From positions 1-64,000 of the forward strand of contig AFXB01000001.1 in NCBI GenBank assembly GCA_000238815.2: a stretch of DNA of 64,000 nt. Direction: 5' to 3'. Origin of the DNA: SAR116 cluster alpha proteobacterium HIMB100 (GTDB taxonomy: Bacteria; Pseudomonadota; Alphaproteobacteria; Puniceispirillales; Puniceispirillaceae). This document shows, piece by piece, positions 36,739-47,620 of the stretch; position 1 is the first letter of the stretch; every line of letters begins with the position of its first letter. The notes under the pieces are model-generated. The model was given only the letters and a program-made list of their open reading frames with translations, made no database searches and was not told where the DNA came from. Position numbers and translations under genes: made by a program.

Positions 36739-38343
36739 TCAGAACCGGAATACCGGGAAGCTTGTTTCTGTTGCGGGGGCCTGCGCCGCAGCAGCTAATG
36801 ACAGCGCCAGAACCTGTCTTGTTTTGCGCGGATCAATAATCCCGTCATCCCACAGCCGGGCAGAGGCATAAAAGGGATCAGACTGTTCGGCAAACTGGTC
36901 AAGAACAGGCTGGCGGATCGCGACTGCCGCTTCATCAGACAGCTGCTCCCCCCTTTTGGCCAGAGCCTCTTTGCGCACACGTACCAGGACACCGGCGGCC
37001 TGTTCGCCGCCCATCACCGCAATTTTTGCATTTGGCCACATCCAGACAAAATTAGGCCCAAAAGCCCGCCCGCACATGCCATAATTGCCTGCCCCATAAG
37101 ACCCGCCAATAATCAGCGTCACTTTAGGCACGGCGGCGGTGGACACAGCGGCGACCAGCTTCGCCCCATCTTTGGCAATGCCGCCTGCCTCATAGGCAGA
37201 CCCGACCATAAAGCCCGTAATATTCTGCAGGAAAATCAGAGGGGTGCCGCGCTGACAGCACAGCTCAATAAAATGGGCCCCTTTTTGCGCACTGTCCGAA
37301 AACAGCACCCCGTTATTGCCAATCAGCCCCACCGGACGACCGTCTATATGGGCAAAACCGCAAACCAGGCTGGGTCCGTAACGGGCTTTGAACTCCTCAA
37401 ATACAGACCCGTCAACCAGCCGGGCGATGACCTCGCGCACATCATAGGGCTGTTTGGGATCTGCCGGGATCACAGATAATAACTCTTCTGCATCACAGGC
37501 GGGCGGGGCAGGGGGGCGCAAGCCTGTCTCTTCTCTGCCCGGGCCCAGATTATAGATTATCTGGCGGGCCAGCATCAGCGCGTGATCATCATCCTTGGCC
37601 AGATAATCAGCCACACCGGACAGACGGGTATGGGTATCACCGCCGCCCAGGCGTTCGGCATCCACATCCTCACCTGTCGCTTCTTTGACCAGAGGCGGTC
37701 CGGCCAGGAAAATCGTGCCCTGATTTTCAACGATAATGGTCTGATCAGACATCGCCGGAACATAGGCCCCGCCTGCGGTACAGGATCCCATCACCACTGC
37801 AATCTGGGCGATGCCTTTCGCGCTCATCCGCGCCTGATTATAAAATATCCGTCCAAAATGATCGCGGTCTGGAAACACCTCATCCTGGTTCGGCAGATTG
37901 GCACCGCCACTGTCCACCAGATACACACAAGGCAGATGATTTTGTTCGGCAATTTCCTGCGCACGCAGATGTTTTTTCACAGACAGCGCAAAATACGTCC
38001 CGCCTTTGACTGTCGCATCATTACAGATGATCATACATTGCCGGCCTGATATCTGGCCAATGCCGGCAATCAGGCCTGCTGACGGCACGGCCCCTTCATA
38101 CATTCCATAAGCTGCAAACAGCCCGACTTCCAGAAACGGCGTGCCCGGGTCCAGCAGCCTGTCTATGCGTGTGCGCGGCAGTAATTTGCCTCTGTCTTCA
38201 TGGCGTGCGCGTGCGGTCTCGCTGCCGCCCTTCATCACTTCTGCGGCGATTTCCTCAGCCCGCGTGATATGGCCCAGCATCGCGGCCCGGTTTGTCTGCG
38301 CCTCATCAGATGCCGGCGATAAGGAAGAGGTGAGGGTCTGCAT
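36739..38343 (-). CDS. liuB: methylcrotonoyl-CoA carboxylase, carboxyltransferase beta subunit
   Basis: 534 residues. Two crotonase-like carboxyltransferase halves are present, with [28 protein letters not shown] in the N-half and [42 protein letters not shown] in the C-half at the CoA/biotin pocket. It is 25 bases upstream of the alpha-subunit gene and 16 bases after the dehydrogenase. Confidence 0.94.
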   Translation of the reverse strand: MQTLTSSLSPASDEAQTNRAAMLGHITRAEEIAAEVMKGGSETARARHEDRGKLLPRTRIDRLLDPGTPFLEVGLFAAYGMYEGAVPSAGLIAGIGQISGRQCMIICNDATVKGGTYFALSVKKHLRAQEIAEQNHLPCVYLVDSGGANLPNQDEVFPDRDHFGRIFYNQARMSAKGIAQIAVVMGSCTAGGAYVPAMSDQTIIVENQGTIFLAGPPLVKEATGEDVDAERLGGGDTHTRLSGVADYLAKDDDHALMLARQIIYNLGPGREETGLRPPAPPACDAEELLSVIPADPKQPYDVREVIARLVDGSVFEEFKARYGPSLVCGFAHIDGRPVGLIGNNGVLFSDSAQKGAHFIELCCQRGTPLIFLQNITGFMVGSAYEAGGIAKDGAKLVAAVSTAAVPKVTLIIGGSYGAGNYGMCGRAFGPNFVWMWPNAKIAVMGGEQAAGVLVRVRKEALAKRGEQLSDEAAVAIRQPVLDQFAEQSDPFYASARLWDDGIIDPRKTRQVLALSLAAAAQAPATETSFPVFRF

Positions 38344-38359
38344 AATGCGAAGCGTCTTT

Positions 38360-39523
38360 CTATGCGGTTTCGGCGAATAATTCGCGTCCGATCAGCATGC
38401 GTCTTATCTCTGATGTGCCTGCGCCGATTTCATACAGCTTGGCATCCCGCAACAGACGGCCTGTGGGGTAATCATTGATATAGCCGTTGCCGCCCAGACA
38501 TTGGATCGCCTCCAGAGCGATTTTCGTGGCTTTTTCGGCTGCATATAAAATACAGCCTGCTGAATCTTTGCGTGTGGTCTCGCCGCGGTCACAGGCTGCG
38601 GCCACCGCATAGACATAGGCCCGGCAGGCATTCATTTCTGTATACATATCTGCCAGCTTGCCCTGCATCAGCTGGAACGTGCCAATCGGCTGACCGAATT
38701 GTTCGCGATCATGTACATAAGGGACCACCACATCCATTGCCGCAGCCATAATCCCCAATGGCCCGGCGGCCAGCACTACCCGCTCATAATCAAGCCCGGA
38801 CATCAGCACATTAACGCCTTTGCCGTCTTCGCCCAGCACATTTTCAAACGGGACTTCACAATCCTCGAAAATCAGCTCAGCTGTGTTGGACCCGCGCATG
38901 CCCAGCTTATCCAGCTTGGTTCCGACACTGAAACCGGCCATCTCTTTTTCAATGATAAACGCGGTGATGCCTTTCGGCCCAGCCTGCATATCTGTCTTGG
39001 CATAAACCACCAATGTTGACGCATCAGGTGAATTGGTGATCCACATTTTGCCACCATTGAGCACATATCTGTCATTCCGCTTTTCAGCCGCCAGCTTCAT
39101 CGACACCACATCAGACCCGGATCCGTGCTCACTCATCGCCAGCGATCCGACATGCTGACCTGAAATCAGCCCCGGCAGATATCGGCTTTTCTGTTCAGCC
39201 GTGCCCCATCTGGCGATTTGATTCACACATAAATTGGAATGCGCCCCATAAGATAAGCCAACAGATGCGGATGCCCGGCTGATCTCCTCAATCGCCACAG
39301 CATGCGCCAGATAGCCCATATTTGCCCCGCCATCTGTTTCATCAACGGTAATGCCATGCAGGCCCAGCGCGCCCATTTTTTCCCATAAATCAGGCGGAAA
39401 CTGATTGCTAGCGTCAATGTCTGCGGCACGCGGGGCAATCTCATCTGCTGCAAACCGCCGCACTGTCTCACGCAAACGGTCTATTTCTTCGCCAAGGCCA
39501 AAATTCATCGAAGCATCAAACAT
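38360..39523 (-). CDS. liuA: isovaleryl-CoA dehydrogenase
   Basis: 387 residues from the ATG at 39523, matching the family's usual MF...F-LGE start; a frame 33 bases longer is open. Acyl-CoA dehydrogenase fold: [11 protein letters not shown] and [10 protein letters not shown] bind FAD; the catalytic Glu in [16 protein letters not shown] is at the isovaleryl-type position in helix G. It oxidises isovaleryl-CoA to 3-methylcrotonyl-CoA and heads the operon; electrons pass to ETF. Confidence 0.92.
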   Translation of the reverse strand: MFDASMNFGLGEEIDRLRETVRRFAADEIAPRAADIDASNQFPPDLWEKMGALGLHGITVDETDGGANMGYLAHAVAIEEISRASASVGLSYGAHSNLCVNQIARWGTAEQKSRYLPGLISGQHVGSLAMSEHGSGSDVVSMKLAAEKRNDRYVLNGGKMWITNSPDASTLVVYAKTDMQAGPKGITAFIIEKEMAGFSVGTKLDKLGMRGSNTAELIFEDCEVPFENVLGEDGKGVNVLMSGLDYERVVLAAGPLGIMAAAMDVVVPYVHDREQFGQPIGTFQLMQGKLADMYTEMNACRAYVYAVAAACDRGETTRKDSAGCILYAAEKATKIALEAIQCLGGNGYINDYPTGRLLRDAKLYEIGAGTSEIRRMLIGRELFAETA

Positions 39524-39652
39524 CTGTCTAAGCGCCGCCCTTTTCCTGATCTGCATATCGTGCTGACCAGTTTAACCAGACATCTGCCCTGCCGCCAATA
39601 GCTCATCTGACGGGGGCGATCAGAAAAAATAAGAGTAAAGAAACCGGGGCGC

Positions 39653-39949
39653 TTATAACAGCTTGATCAGGGTGACCACCAGACCAGTCTGTGCCACCAA
39701 CAGCCCCACCATCCATTTCAAAAGGCGGGTTTCCAGCTCAGCCAGTTTTTTCAGCAAGCCAGCTTCAACTTCTGATATGCGGGCAGACAGGCGCATATCC
39801 ACTTCTGTCAGCTGAAATTTGGTCGCAAGATTGCTGTTCAGCAGGCTGATCTGTTCTTCGGCCAGAACTTCTGCTGTGCGTTCATCCATACCGGTTTCCA
39901 CAAGCCGTTTGATAAACCGGTGGGTGTCAAAGACAATCCCGTCATCCAT
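39653..39949 (-). CDS. DUF1640/CCDC90-like coiled-coil membrane protein
   Basis: 98 residues. FDTHRFIKRLVETGMDERTAEVLAE is the DUF1640 head, followed by a coiled coil (about 45-80) and one C-terminal transmembrane helix (about 78-96). Mitochondrial relatives (CCDC90/MCUR1) anchor the inner membrane; the bacterial role is unknown. The similar-style protein at 49.3 kb is topologically reversed (helix first). Confidence 0.75.
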   Translation of the reverse strand: MDDGIVFDTHRFIKRLVETGMDERTAEVLAEEQISLLNSNLATKFQLTEVDMRLSARISEVEAGLLKKLAELETRLLKWMVGLLVAQTGLVVTLIKLL

Positions 39950-39995
39950 AAAGACACAATAGGACGGTTAAGATTTACAGGCAAATACCTCTGTC

Positions 39996-41033
39996 TTACT
40001 CCACCCAACCGGCCAGATTTTCTTTTGTGATTTGCCGGATTACAGCCATGCCGGGTTCAGACGCGTTCAGACAGGGCACATAGTCAAATTCGCCGCCGCC
40101 ATGTTCTTCAAAGCTCTCCCGGCCTTCCATCGCCAGCTCCTCCAGCGTTTCCAGACAATCAGCTGAAAATCCAGGCGCCATAATCGCCAGCGATTGAACA
40201 CCTTCGCCCCCGAGCTTTTCCAGGGTTTCATCTGTATAAGGCTGCAACCATGGCTCAGACCCGAACCGTGACTGGAAGGTGACATGAAATTTATCATCTG
40301 CCCAGCCCAGCTCTTCTCTGACCAGACGGGCTGTTTTCATACAATGACAATGATAGGGATCGCCCTGCACAAAATAGCGTTGCGGAATGCCATGAAAAGA
40401 CAGCATCAGATGTTCCGGCTTCTTCCGGCCTTTGAAATGCGCATCCAGCGACTGGGTCAGGGCCTTGATATAAAGCGGGTGATCATGCCAGGGCGGTGCG
40501 GTGCGGATGGCGGGTTGCCAGCGTAAAGACAACGCCCATTTAAACACCTCATCATTCACAGTGGCTGTGGTTGATGCGGCATATTGCGGATATAAAGGGA
40601 TGATCACAAACCGGTTGCATCCTGCCTGACGCAGGGCCTCCAGCCGATCCGGGATAGATGGCTGGCCATAGCGCATTGCCCAATCCACCATCAGATCATC
40701 GCGTTCGCCATATTCAGCTTTCAGCATTTCTGCCTGCTCACGTGTATATTTGCGCAACGGGCTGCCATCGGGGTCGTTCTGCAGCCAGATTTTATCATAA
40801 GCCGCGCCTGATTTTTTGGGCCGTATATTTAAAATGATCAAATTCAAAATCAGCCACCAGAGCAGCCGCGGGACTTCGATTACCCGTTTGTCCGATAAAA
40901 ACTGCTTCAAATACCGCCGCATGGATGTTTTGTCTGTGGCATCAGGCGTGCCCAGATTCACCAGCAATAAGCCGGTTTTGGCATGGCGGGGCCAGGTGGG
41001 GTGATCACCGGGTAAGGGTTTAACGCTCATCAA
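39996..41033 (-). CDS. hemH: ferrochelatase
   Basis: 345 residues. It inserts ferrous iron into protoporphyrin IX. TGLLLVNLGTPDAT starts the fold, the metal His is in LSFHGIPQRYFVQGDPYHCHC and the catalytic Glu in PGFSADCLETLEELAMEG. C-terminal Cys for a [2Fe-2S] cluster are not evident. It is encoded just downstream of hemA (ALAS), so first and last steps of heme synthesis are adjacent. Confidence 0.95.
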   Translation of the reverse strand: MMSVKPLPGDHPTWPRHAKTGLLLVNLGTPDATDKTSMRRYLKQFLSDKRVIEVPRLLWWLILNLIILNIRPKKSGAAYDKIWLQNDPDGSPLRKYTREQAEMLKAEYGERDDLMVDWAMRYGQPSIPDRLEALRQAGCNRFVIIPLYPQYAASTTATVNDEVFKWALSLRWQPAIRTAPPWHDHPLYIKALTQSLDAHFKGRKKPEHLMLSFHGIPQRYFVQGDPYHCHCMKTARLVREELGWADDKFHVTFQSRFGSEPWLQPYTDETLEKLGGEGVQSLAIMAPGFSADCLETLEELAMEGRESFEEHGGGEFDYVPCLNASEPGMAVIRQITKENLAGWVE

Positions 41034-41104
41034 AACACCTCAAACATCGTTTGATTACATCAGGGCGTGATGACCTGATAAGTAAGGATATAGGACGCAC
41101 CAGC

Positions 41105-41120
41105 CGGGCTGACCAGCCCG
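41105..41120 (-). terminator. short GC hairpin after hemA
   Basis: CGGGCT and AGCCCG pair around a GACC loop, 8 bases past the hemA stop on the minus strand. No T-run follows, so it may only protect the 3' end or be a weak terminator ahead of hemH. Confidence 0.3.
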
Positions 41121-41127
41121 TTGGTGA

Positions 41128-42414
41128 TTATCCGGCTAATGTATGTGGTTTGCCCTGTCCGGCGGTATAGGCGGGCGGCTGAACCGCATCAAAAACGCGA
41201 GCCAGACTGTCAACCAGCTGGTCGGCCATCTCTTGGGTATGCAGCGGGCCTGGCGTGATCCGCAGCCGCTCTGTACCGCGCGGCACAGTTGGATAATTAA
41301 TCGGCTGGATATACAGCCCGTGATCAGCCAGCAAGGTCCAGCTGATCTCGGAACATTTGGTCGCATCCCCGACCATCACCGGCACGATATGGGTCGTGCT
41401 GGGCAGGGCGGGCAGCAGCCGGTCTGCCAGCCTGTCTTTCAGATATTGCGCCATATCCTGTTGTTTCTGACGCTCAACGGATGAGCTGCGCAAATACCGA
41501 ATAGAGGCCAGCGCGCCTTCAGCAAGGGCAGGTGGCATCGCCGTGGTGAAAATAAAGCCTGAACCATAACCGCGAATGGCATCACACAGCGCATCACTGC
41601 CGGCAATATACCCGCCCATCGCGCCATATGCTTTGCCCAATGTGCCTTGTATAAGGTCAATTTGATCAGCAACGCCGTCACGTTGTGCAATCCCGCCACC
41701 GGTTGGGCCATACATGCCTACCGCGTGAACTTCATCCAGATAGGTCATGGCGTTATATTTGCGCGCCAATGCGGCAATCTCGGCAATAGGCGACGTATCA
41801 CCATCCATAGAATAAACTGATTCAAACACGATGATTTTATGGCGTGAAGCCGGAATACCTTTCAGCAACTCTTCCAAATGGGCCAGATCATTATGCCTGA
41901 AAATGGCTTTTTCTGCCCGCCCATAGCGGATCCCTGAAATGATAGAAGCGTGGTTCATCGAATCAGACAGGATAATCGGATTATCCAGCAGCGCGATCAG
42001 CGCTGATAATGACGCTTCATTCGCCACATAGCCAGAGGTGAAAACCAAGGCCCGTTCTTTGTTATGCAGGCTGGCCAGCTCGTCTTCCAGCGCCACAATT
42101 GATGAAGATGTGCCTGAGATGTTGCGGGTACCGCCGGCGCCTGTGCCATGGGCTTTGACCGCCTCAGACATTGCTGTAATCGCGTGTTCTGACTGGCCCA
42201 TGCCCAGATAATCATTTGAACACCAGATGATCACGTCACGCGGGCCTTTATCCGTATGCCACAGGGCATGCGGATGGCGGCCGGTCAGCCGCTCAAGCTC
42301 TACAAAGTGACGATAGCGGTTCTCCAGCCTTAACCGGTCAACCTTATCTTGCAATAGGCTCTGGTAATCCAACAGATCCCCCGATGCTCCCCGTGGCTGT
42401 CCCTGAACAATCAC
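41128..42414 (-). CDS. hemA: 5-aminolevulinate synthase
   Basis: 428 residues. The C4-pathway enzyme, condensing glycine with succinyl-CoA. [28 protein letters not shown] and the PLP Lys in [18 protein letters not shown] are diagnostic against related AONS/KBL enzymes. A ~30-residue N-terminal lead precedes the core. ALAS is an alphaproteobacterial marker. Confidence 0.95.
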   Translation of the reverse strand: MIVQGQPRGASGDLLDYQSLLQDKVDRLRLENRYRHFVELERLTGRHPHALWHTDKGPRDVIIWCSNDYLGMGQSEHAITAMSEAVKAHGTGAGGTRNISGTSSSIVALEDELASLHNKERALVFTSGYVANEASLSALIALLDNPIILSDSMNHASIISGIRYGRAEKAIFRHNDLAHLEELLKGIPASRHKIIVFESVYSMDGDTSPIAEIAALARKYNAMTYLDEVHAVGMYGPTGGGIAQRDGVADQIDLIQGTLGKAYGAMGGYIAGSDALCDAIRGYGSGFIFTTAMPPALAEGALASIRYLRSSSVERQKQQDMAQYLKDRLADRLLPALPSTTHIVPVMVGDATKCSEISWTLLADHGLYIQPINYPTVPRGTERLRITPGPLHTQEMADQLVDSLARVFDAVQPPAYTAGQGKPHTLAG

Positions 42415-42543
42415 GTGCTCTCGTCGCCAGTCCGAGCCCTAATATAAGGCCTTTGCCTATGCGAAACAACCGCAAAACCCACGGTGCGACAATCAGACTG
42501 ATTCTGATTGCCAGATACAGCGTCTCTGCTGTCCTTTACCTGG

Positions 42544-45312
42544 TCAGCTGATAGCGCTCAGCCGGGCAGCTGAAAATTTCAGCTCTGGGATCTTGCCAAA
42601 CGGGTCCAGGGCCGGATTGGTCAGCTGGTTGGCCGGTGCTTCGGTAAAACAGAACGGCACAAAAATCATCCCTTTCGGCAGCTTCGGGTCAACCCGGGCA
42701 GCCAGCTGAATTTGGCCGCGCCGTGTTTCCACCTGCACCTGCTGGCCAGCTGAAATCTGCAACGCCTCCAGATCAGCCGGGCTGACATGTACTTCTGCCA
42801 CAGGCTCCAGCGCATCCAGAACCGATGCCCGCCGGGTCATCGAACCGGTATGCCAATGTTCCAGCAAACGTCCGGTTGACATCACTAACGGATAGGTCTC
42901 ATCCGGCACTTCATCTGGCGGCAAAACGTCAGCCGGGGTCAGCCGGCCGCGGCCCGAAACAGTGGGAAAGCTGTCAGAAAAAATCACATCCTGCCCGTCA
43001 CTATGCTCATCTGCGCAAGGATAGGTGACCGCATCTTCAGCCTCTAGCCTGTCCCAGGTGATCCCGGTCAGTGACGGCATCACCAGCCGCATTTCCGCAA
43101 ATATATCACGCGGGTGTTTATAGGCCCACTCCTGGCCCATCCGGCGGGCCAGTGCGGTGATGATCCACCAATCCTGACGCGCGTCTCCTGGCATAGGCAC
43201 CGCAATCCGGCCCAATTGTACCCGCCTGTCTGTATTGGTCACAGTACCGGTTTTTTCCGGAAAGGCTGATGCCGGCAGAATCACATCCGCATAGGCGGCG
43301 GTTTCGGTCATGAAAATATCCTGCACCACCAGATGCTCAAGCCGGGCAAAGGCGGCTTTGGCATGGTTCTGATCAGGATCAGACATAATCGGGTTTTCGC
43401 CCATCACATAAATACCTTTGATGGTGCGCTCATATGCGGCATCTGCAATTTCAACAACAGTCAGGCCGCGGGCTGTATCCAACTCAACATTCCATACAGA
43501 TTCATATTTTGAGCGGATATCCTCATCTGTTACTGATTTATAATCAGGATAGAACATCGGAATCAGCCCGGCATCAGACGCGCCTTGCACATTATTCTGC
43601 CCGCGTAAGGGATGCAGTCCTGCACCTTCACGTCCGACATGCCCGCAAATCAGCGCCAGCGAAATCAGGCACCGCGCATTATCTGTTCCATGCGTATGCT
43701 GCGATACCCCCATGCCCCAGAAAATCATGCCTGCCTTTGCCCGCGCGAACCGTCTGGCCACATCACGGATGACGTCAGCCTCAATGCCGCAAACCGGGGC
43801 CATTGCTTCTGGTGTCATAGCGGCCGTCTGTTCTGCCAGGCTGGCAAAACCTTCTGTATGTGCCTCAACATAGGCTGTGTCATACAGCTCTTCTGTGATG
43901 ATGGTGTTGATCATCCCGTTCAGCAGCGCCACATCTGTGCCTGGCGTAAATCTCAGGCTGGCCGTGGCATGACGATCAAGAGCCTGTCCGCGCGGATCAA
44001 GCACAAACAGCTCAGCCCCCCTCTGCGCGGCGTTTTTAATAAAGGTTGCCGCAACCGGGTGGTTCACCGTTGGGTTTGCCCCGATAACGATAATGGCATC
44101 TGAATGCTGACATTGCGAAAAGGACGCTGTCACGGCCCCGGACCCGATATTTTCCAGCAGGGCCGCCACTGATGAGGCATGGCACAGCCTTGTGCAATGA
44201 TCCACATTATTGGTCTGGAAACAGGTGCGGACAAATTTCTGCACCAGATATGCTTCTTCATTAGTGCCTTTTGCAGACCCGAACCCTGCCAGTGCTGCAG
44301 AACCATGTTCTGACTTAATCGTGGCGAAGCCGGCTGCGGCCACATTCAGGGCTTCTTCCCATGTGGCTTCACGGAAATGGGTGTGGGGGGCGGCGGGATC
44401 AAACGTATCCCCGGCTGATTTAGGCACATCTGCTCTTCGGATCATCGGGACGGTCAGCCGTTCTTGGTGATGAATATAATCAAAACCATAACGGCCTTTC
44501 ACACATAACCGGCTCTGGTTGGCCGGGCCGTCTCGCCCGGACACAGATACGATTTTTTCATCTTTCACATGAAAGGTCAGCTGGCAGCCAACCCCGCAAT
44601 AGGGGCATACAGAATCAATCTGACTGTCAGGGGTGATGGCCAGCTTCTGGGTCTCATCCAGAACCGTTTTCGGCATCAGCGCGCCGGTTGGACAGGCCTG
44701 GACACATTCCCCGCAGCCCACACAGGTTGACGCGCCCATCTCATCATCAAAATCAAAGATGATATGCGCATCTGCACCGCGTCCGGCCAGGCCGATCACA
44801 TCATTGACCTGCACTTCGCGGCAGGCCCGCACACATAAATTACACTGAATACAGGCATCCATATTCACTGCAATCGCCGGGTGGCTGCTGTCTGACTGCG
44901 GTCCGTCCAGCTTGTCAAACCGGCTGCTGGTCACCTGCTGGCTGTCGGCATAGGTCCATAACTGGGACGAGGGTGAGGGGGCAACATCACGTTCAGGCTG
45001 GTCAGCAACCAGCAACTCCATCACCATCTTGCGGGCTGTCTCAGCCCGTGCTGACGCTGTGCTCACCACTATCCCATCTGCGATTTTGCGCTGACAGCTG
45101 GCGGCCAGCACACGCTCGCCTTCAATTTCCACCATACAGGCCCGGCAGTTCCCATCGGCGCGATAGCCCTTATCATCTTTGTAACACAGATGCGGGATAT
45201 CTGTGCCGGTCTGCCTGGCCACCTGCCAGATGGTCTGGCCGGCATCAGCAGTCACTTCTTTTCCATCCAGCACGAAGCGGACAGTCTGTTGCTTTGGTGT
45301 CATGTCATCCAT
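42544..45312 (-). CDS. fdsA: NAD-dependent formate dehydrogenase, molybdopterin alpha subunit
   Basis: 922 residues. N-terminal [2Fe-2S] (C43, C56, C59, C73), two ferredoxin-type clusters (C154/157/160/164 and C197/200/203/207), then the molybdopterin [4Fe-4S] (C236, C239, C243, C270). The metal ligand is C377 in CTRLCHASSVAAL, so this is the Cys, not selenocysteine, form. It oxidises formate to CO2, passing electrons to the flavin subunit. Its start and the beta-subunit stop share one base. FdhD and MobA at 23-24 kb are the expected maturation factors. Confidence 0.93.
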   Translation of the reverse strand: MDDMTPKQQTVRFVLDGKEVTADAGQTIWQVARQTGTDIPHLCYKDDKGYRADGNCRACMVEIEGERVLAASCQRKIADGIVVSTASARAETARKMVMELLVADQPERDVAPSPSSQLWTYADSQQVTSSRFDKLDGPQSDSSHPAIAVNMDACIQCNLCVRACREVQVNDVIGLAGRGADAHIIFDFDDEMGASTCVGCGECVQACPTGALMPKTVLDETQKLAITPDSQIDSVCPYCGVGCQLTFHVKDEKIVSVSGRDGPANQSRLCVKGRYGFDYIHHQERLTVPMIRRADVPKSAGDTFDPAAPHTHFREATWEEALNVAAAGFATIKSEHGSAALAGFGSAKGTNEEAYLVQKFVRTCFQTNNVDHCTRLCHASSVAALLENIGSGAVTASFSQCQHSDAIIVIGANPTVNHPVAATFIKNAAQRGAELFVLDPRGQALDRHATASLRFTPGTDVALLNGMINTIITEELYDTAYVEAHTEGFASLAEQTAAMTPEAMAPVCGIEADVIRDVARRFARAKAGMIFWGMGVSQHTHGTDNARCLISLALICGHVGREGAGLHPLRGQNNVQGASDAGLIPMFYPDYKSVTDEDIRSKYESVWNVELDTARGLTVVEIADAAYERTIKGIYVMGENPIMSDPDQNHAKAAFARLEHLVVQDIFMTETAAYADVILPASAFPEKTGTVTNTDRRVQLGRIAVPMPGDARQDWWIITALARRMGQEWAYKHPRDIFAEMRLVMPSLTGITWDRLEAEDAVTYPCADEHSDGQDVIFSDSFPTVSGRGRLTPADVLPPDEVPDETYPLVMSTGRLLEHWHTGSMTRRASVLDALEPVAEVHVSPADLEALQISAGQQVQVETRRGQIQLAARVDPKLPKGMIFVPFCFTEAPANQLTNPALDPFGKIPELKFSAARLSAIS

Positions 45313-47045
45313 TATTCACCTGCCTGTTCGGGTGCGTTGCTGTCCTGGTCGATATCTTGCGGAAAATGCCTCATTGCACTGACCAGCGGATTCGGTGCGG
45401 CCTGACCTAGACCACAGATGCTGGCATCTGTCATCACCACAGCCAGCTCGGCTAACAGTTCTGTATCCGGGGCAGGGCTGGCCATCATTTCTGCTGCTTT
45501 GCGTGTGCCGGAACGACAAGGGGTGCATTGTCCGCAGCTTTCATGGGCGAAAAACCGCATTAAATTCTGCGCGGCGTCCCAGATATTATCCTTGTCTGAC
45601 AGCACAACCACCGCATGGGACCCCACAAAACAGCCTTCCTCGGCCAATGCCCCGCCAAAATCGAGCGGGATATCTGCTTTATCTGAAGGTAAAATCCCGC
45701 CTGACGCCCCCCCGGGCAGATAGGCTTTAAACCTGTGCCCTTCGGCCATTCCGCCACAGGCGGCAATCAGCTCTTCTGCTGTGCTTCCTGCTGCTGCGGT
45801 TACCAGGCCGGGGCGCTTGACCCGGCCAGACACAGAATAGGTCCGGAAGCCCGGATGTTCGGCTTTGCCCTGTTCATTATACCATGCCGCCCCACGCTCC
45901 AGAATATCGCGTATCCAGAACAGGGTTTCCACATTATTGACCAATGTCGGACGACCGAAAATACCGGCCTCTGCAACATAAGGGGGGCGGTGACGCGGCA
46001 ATCCGCGCTTGCCTTCGATACTTTCGATCATGGCTGATTCTTCGCCGCAGATATAAGCGCCAGCCCCGCGCCGCAGCTCTATCTCAACATGTCCGGCCAG
46101 CCCGGCTGAACGGACTCTGCTCAGCTCGTCTTTCAGCATGTCAATAATCTCAGGATATTCATCCCGCATATAAATATAGGCTTTTTCAATGCCCACAATA
46201 TGGGCGGCGATCAGTACGCCTTCGATCATCCGGTGTGGGTCAGTCGACAGATAATGCCTGTCTTTGAATGTCCCGGGTTCTCCTTCATCCCCATTCACAG
46301 CCAGATAGCGCGGCCCGTCATAGCAGGACACAATCCGCCATTTCCGGCCGGTGGGAAATCCGGCTCCGCCCAGCCCTCGCAGGGCAGAGGCTTCCAGCAC
46401 CTCCAGCAGCTCATTTTTGTCGGCAGTCCCTGCAGCAAGGCGTTTGACCAGCACATATCCGCCTGTCTGGCAATAGGCATCAAACCCTGTATAGCCGCTC
46501 AGCGGCTGGCGTGCCGGGCCAGCCTCTGCCAGCTGTTGCAGGCTGTCTTTTGTTGCATATTCACGTAAATGATGCCCATCTGCTGCTGCCGGGGCCTTGT
46601 CACATGCGCCCAGGCAGGGGGCTGCAACATAGCGCACATCCTCTCCGGCTTCGGCCTGCAGCTGTGCCAGCATATCCTCTGCACCGGCCAGCGCACAGGA
46701 CAGCGAAGTACAGACCCGAATCGTACGCTGTGGCGGCGGTGTATCTGTGTCGCGGACCAGCTCAAAATGATCATAAAAACTGGCCACTTCCCAGATTTCG
46801 GCCATCGGCAGCCGCATCAATACTGCCAGAGCCGCCAGGTCAGCTGCGGCCAGATAGCCGGCCTCATCCTGCAGAATATGCAGATATTCAATCAGCTTGT
46901 CCCGCTGTGGGGGCTGACCTGCCAGATACGGGGCCAGACTGGCTCCTACGGCGGCGAGTCGCTGTGGGTCAACCTGGCGGCCTTTGGGTTTGAACCGGCC
47001 TTTACGTTGGGGCAGGCTGTCTGAGCTGATATGTGTATCTGGCAT
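45312..47045 (-). CDS. fdsB: formate dehydrogenase NADH-binding subunit, NuoE-NuoF fusion
   Basis: 577 residues from the ATG at 47045, with AAGGAA upstream. Residues ~25-165 are a NuoE/FdsG-like thioredoxin-fold domain with [2Fe-2S] Cys C112, C117, C144 and C148. The rest is NuoF/FdsB-like: GLRGLGGAGFPTGRKW and GDEGEPGTFKDRH bind FMN/NADH, and ESCGQCTPCRSGT holds a [4Fe-4S]. The fusion replaces the separate fdsG and fdsB genes seen in Rhodobacter or Cupriavidus; fdsC and fdsD are not adjacent. Confidence 0.92.
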   Translation of the reverse strand: MPDTHISSDSLPQRKGRFKPKGRQVDPQRLAAVGASLAPYLAGQPPQRDKLIEYLHILQDEAGYLAAADLAALAVLMRLPMAEIWEVASFYDHFELVRDTDTPPPQRTIRVCTSLSCALAGAEDMLAQLQAEAGEDVRYVAAPCLGACDKAPAAADGHHLREYATKDSLQQLAEAGPARQPLSGYTGFDAYCQTGGYVLVKRLAAGTADKNELLEVLEASALRGLGGAGFPTGRKWRIVSCYDGPRYLAVNGDEGEPGTFKDRHYLSTDPHRMIEGVLIAAHIVGIEKAYIYMRDEYPEIIDMLKDELSRVRSAGLAGHVEIELRRGAGAYICGEESAMIESIEGKRGLPRHRPPYVAEAGIFGRPTLVNNVETLFWIRDILERGAAWYNEQGKAEHPGFRTYSVSGRVKRPGLVTAAAGSTAEELIAACGGMAEGHRFKAYLPGGASGGILPSDKADIPLDFGGALAEEGCFVGSHAVVVLSDKDNIWDAAQNLMRFFAHESCGQCTPCRSGTRKAAEMMASPAPDTELLAELAVVMTDASICGLGQAAPNPLVSAMRHFPQDIDQDSNAPEQAGE

Positions 47046-47135
47046 CTTTAGCGGTTCCTTAAGACTTTTCGGTCGTCTGGACATGTAACAGCGTAATTAC
47101 GTCAGACCACTGTGACCAGAAACAGCCATTCTCTT

Positions 47136-47330
47136 TTATCGATTTCTGGCCTGTTCTGTCTTCTCTGCGACAAGCTCCAGCGCGATATGCTCTGCATGGA
47201 TGACTTGCTTTCCGGCCTCTTCAAAACTGACGGTCACCACCTGACCAATGATGGACTGAACCTGACCGTCTCCCCAGTCAGGACGGGCGGGATGGCGGAC
47301 AAAGTCACCAACTTCAAAATCGAAAATCAT
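47136..47330 (-). CDS. DUF3553 small protein
   Basis: 64 residues. FEVGDFVRHPARPDWGDGQVQSI is the DUF3553 signature, an SH3-like fold also found at the end of some UvrD/RecQ-type helicases and as a stand-alone alphaproteobacterial protein. Function unknown; nucleic-acid association is suspected from fusions. It lies between formate dehydrogenase and ctrA. Confidence 0.75.
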   Translation of the reverse strand: MIFDFEVGDFVRHPARPDWGDGQVQSIIGQVVTVSFEEAGKQVIHAEHIALELVAEKTEQARNR

Positions 47331-47490
47331 CTTGTCCCGCCCCCCTTTAAAATCAGCTCTGCACAGCCTGACTTTTCGGGGCAGAGTTTACGGCAAAACC
47401 GGTCCTCTGTCTAACTTTGTGGCCGGCGAAGCTGACACCGGCAACACCTCACTGATTCTGTTGTCTTCCAGACGCTGTTCAGGCCAGAAA

Positions 47491-47521
47491 AGACCGCCGG
47501 AACGGGGCTGTCCGGCGGTCT
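47491..47521 (-). terminator. rho-independent terminator of ctrA
   Basis: AGACCGCCGGA pairs perfectly with TCCGGCGGTCT across a 9-base loop. Read on the minus strand, the stem runs into CTTTTC, about 100 bases after the ctrA stop. The 290-base gap between ctrA and the DUF3553 gene holds nothing else I can support. Confidence 0.75.
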
Positions 47522-47620
47522 GTCGGTCAGGGCTTATCCTGCTTTTTAGGTCGGATTTACCTGTTTTTTTATCTGTCATTCGTGTCTGTGGCTGTGCGTT
47601 GACGGGGCAGGACAGGCAGC

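Noticed and set aside
33055-39523. a novel carboxylase pathway
   Set aside because: Gene content and order match the known leucine/isovalerate (liu) catabolic operon.
42544-45312. selenocysteine formate dehydrogenase
   Set aside because: The active-site codon encodes Cys (C377) and there is no in-frame TGA, so no selenocysteine machinery is implied.
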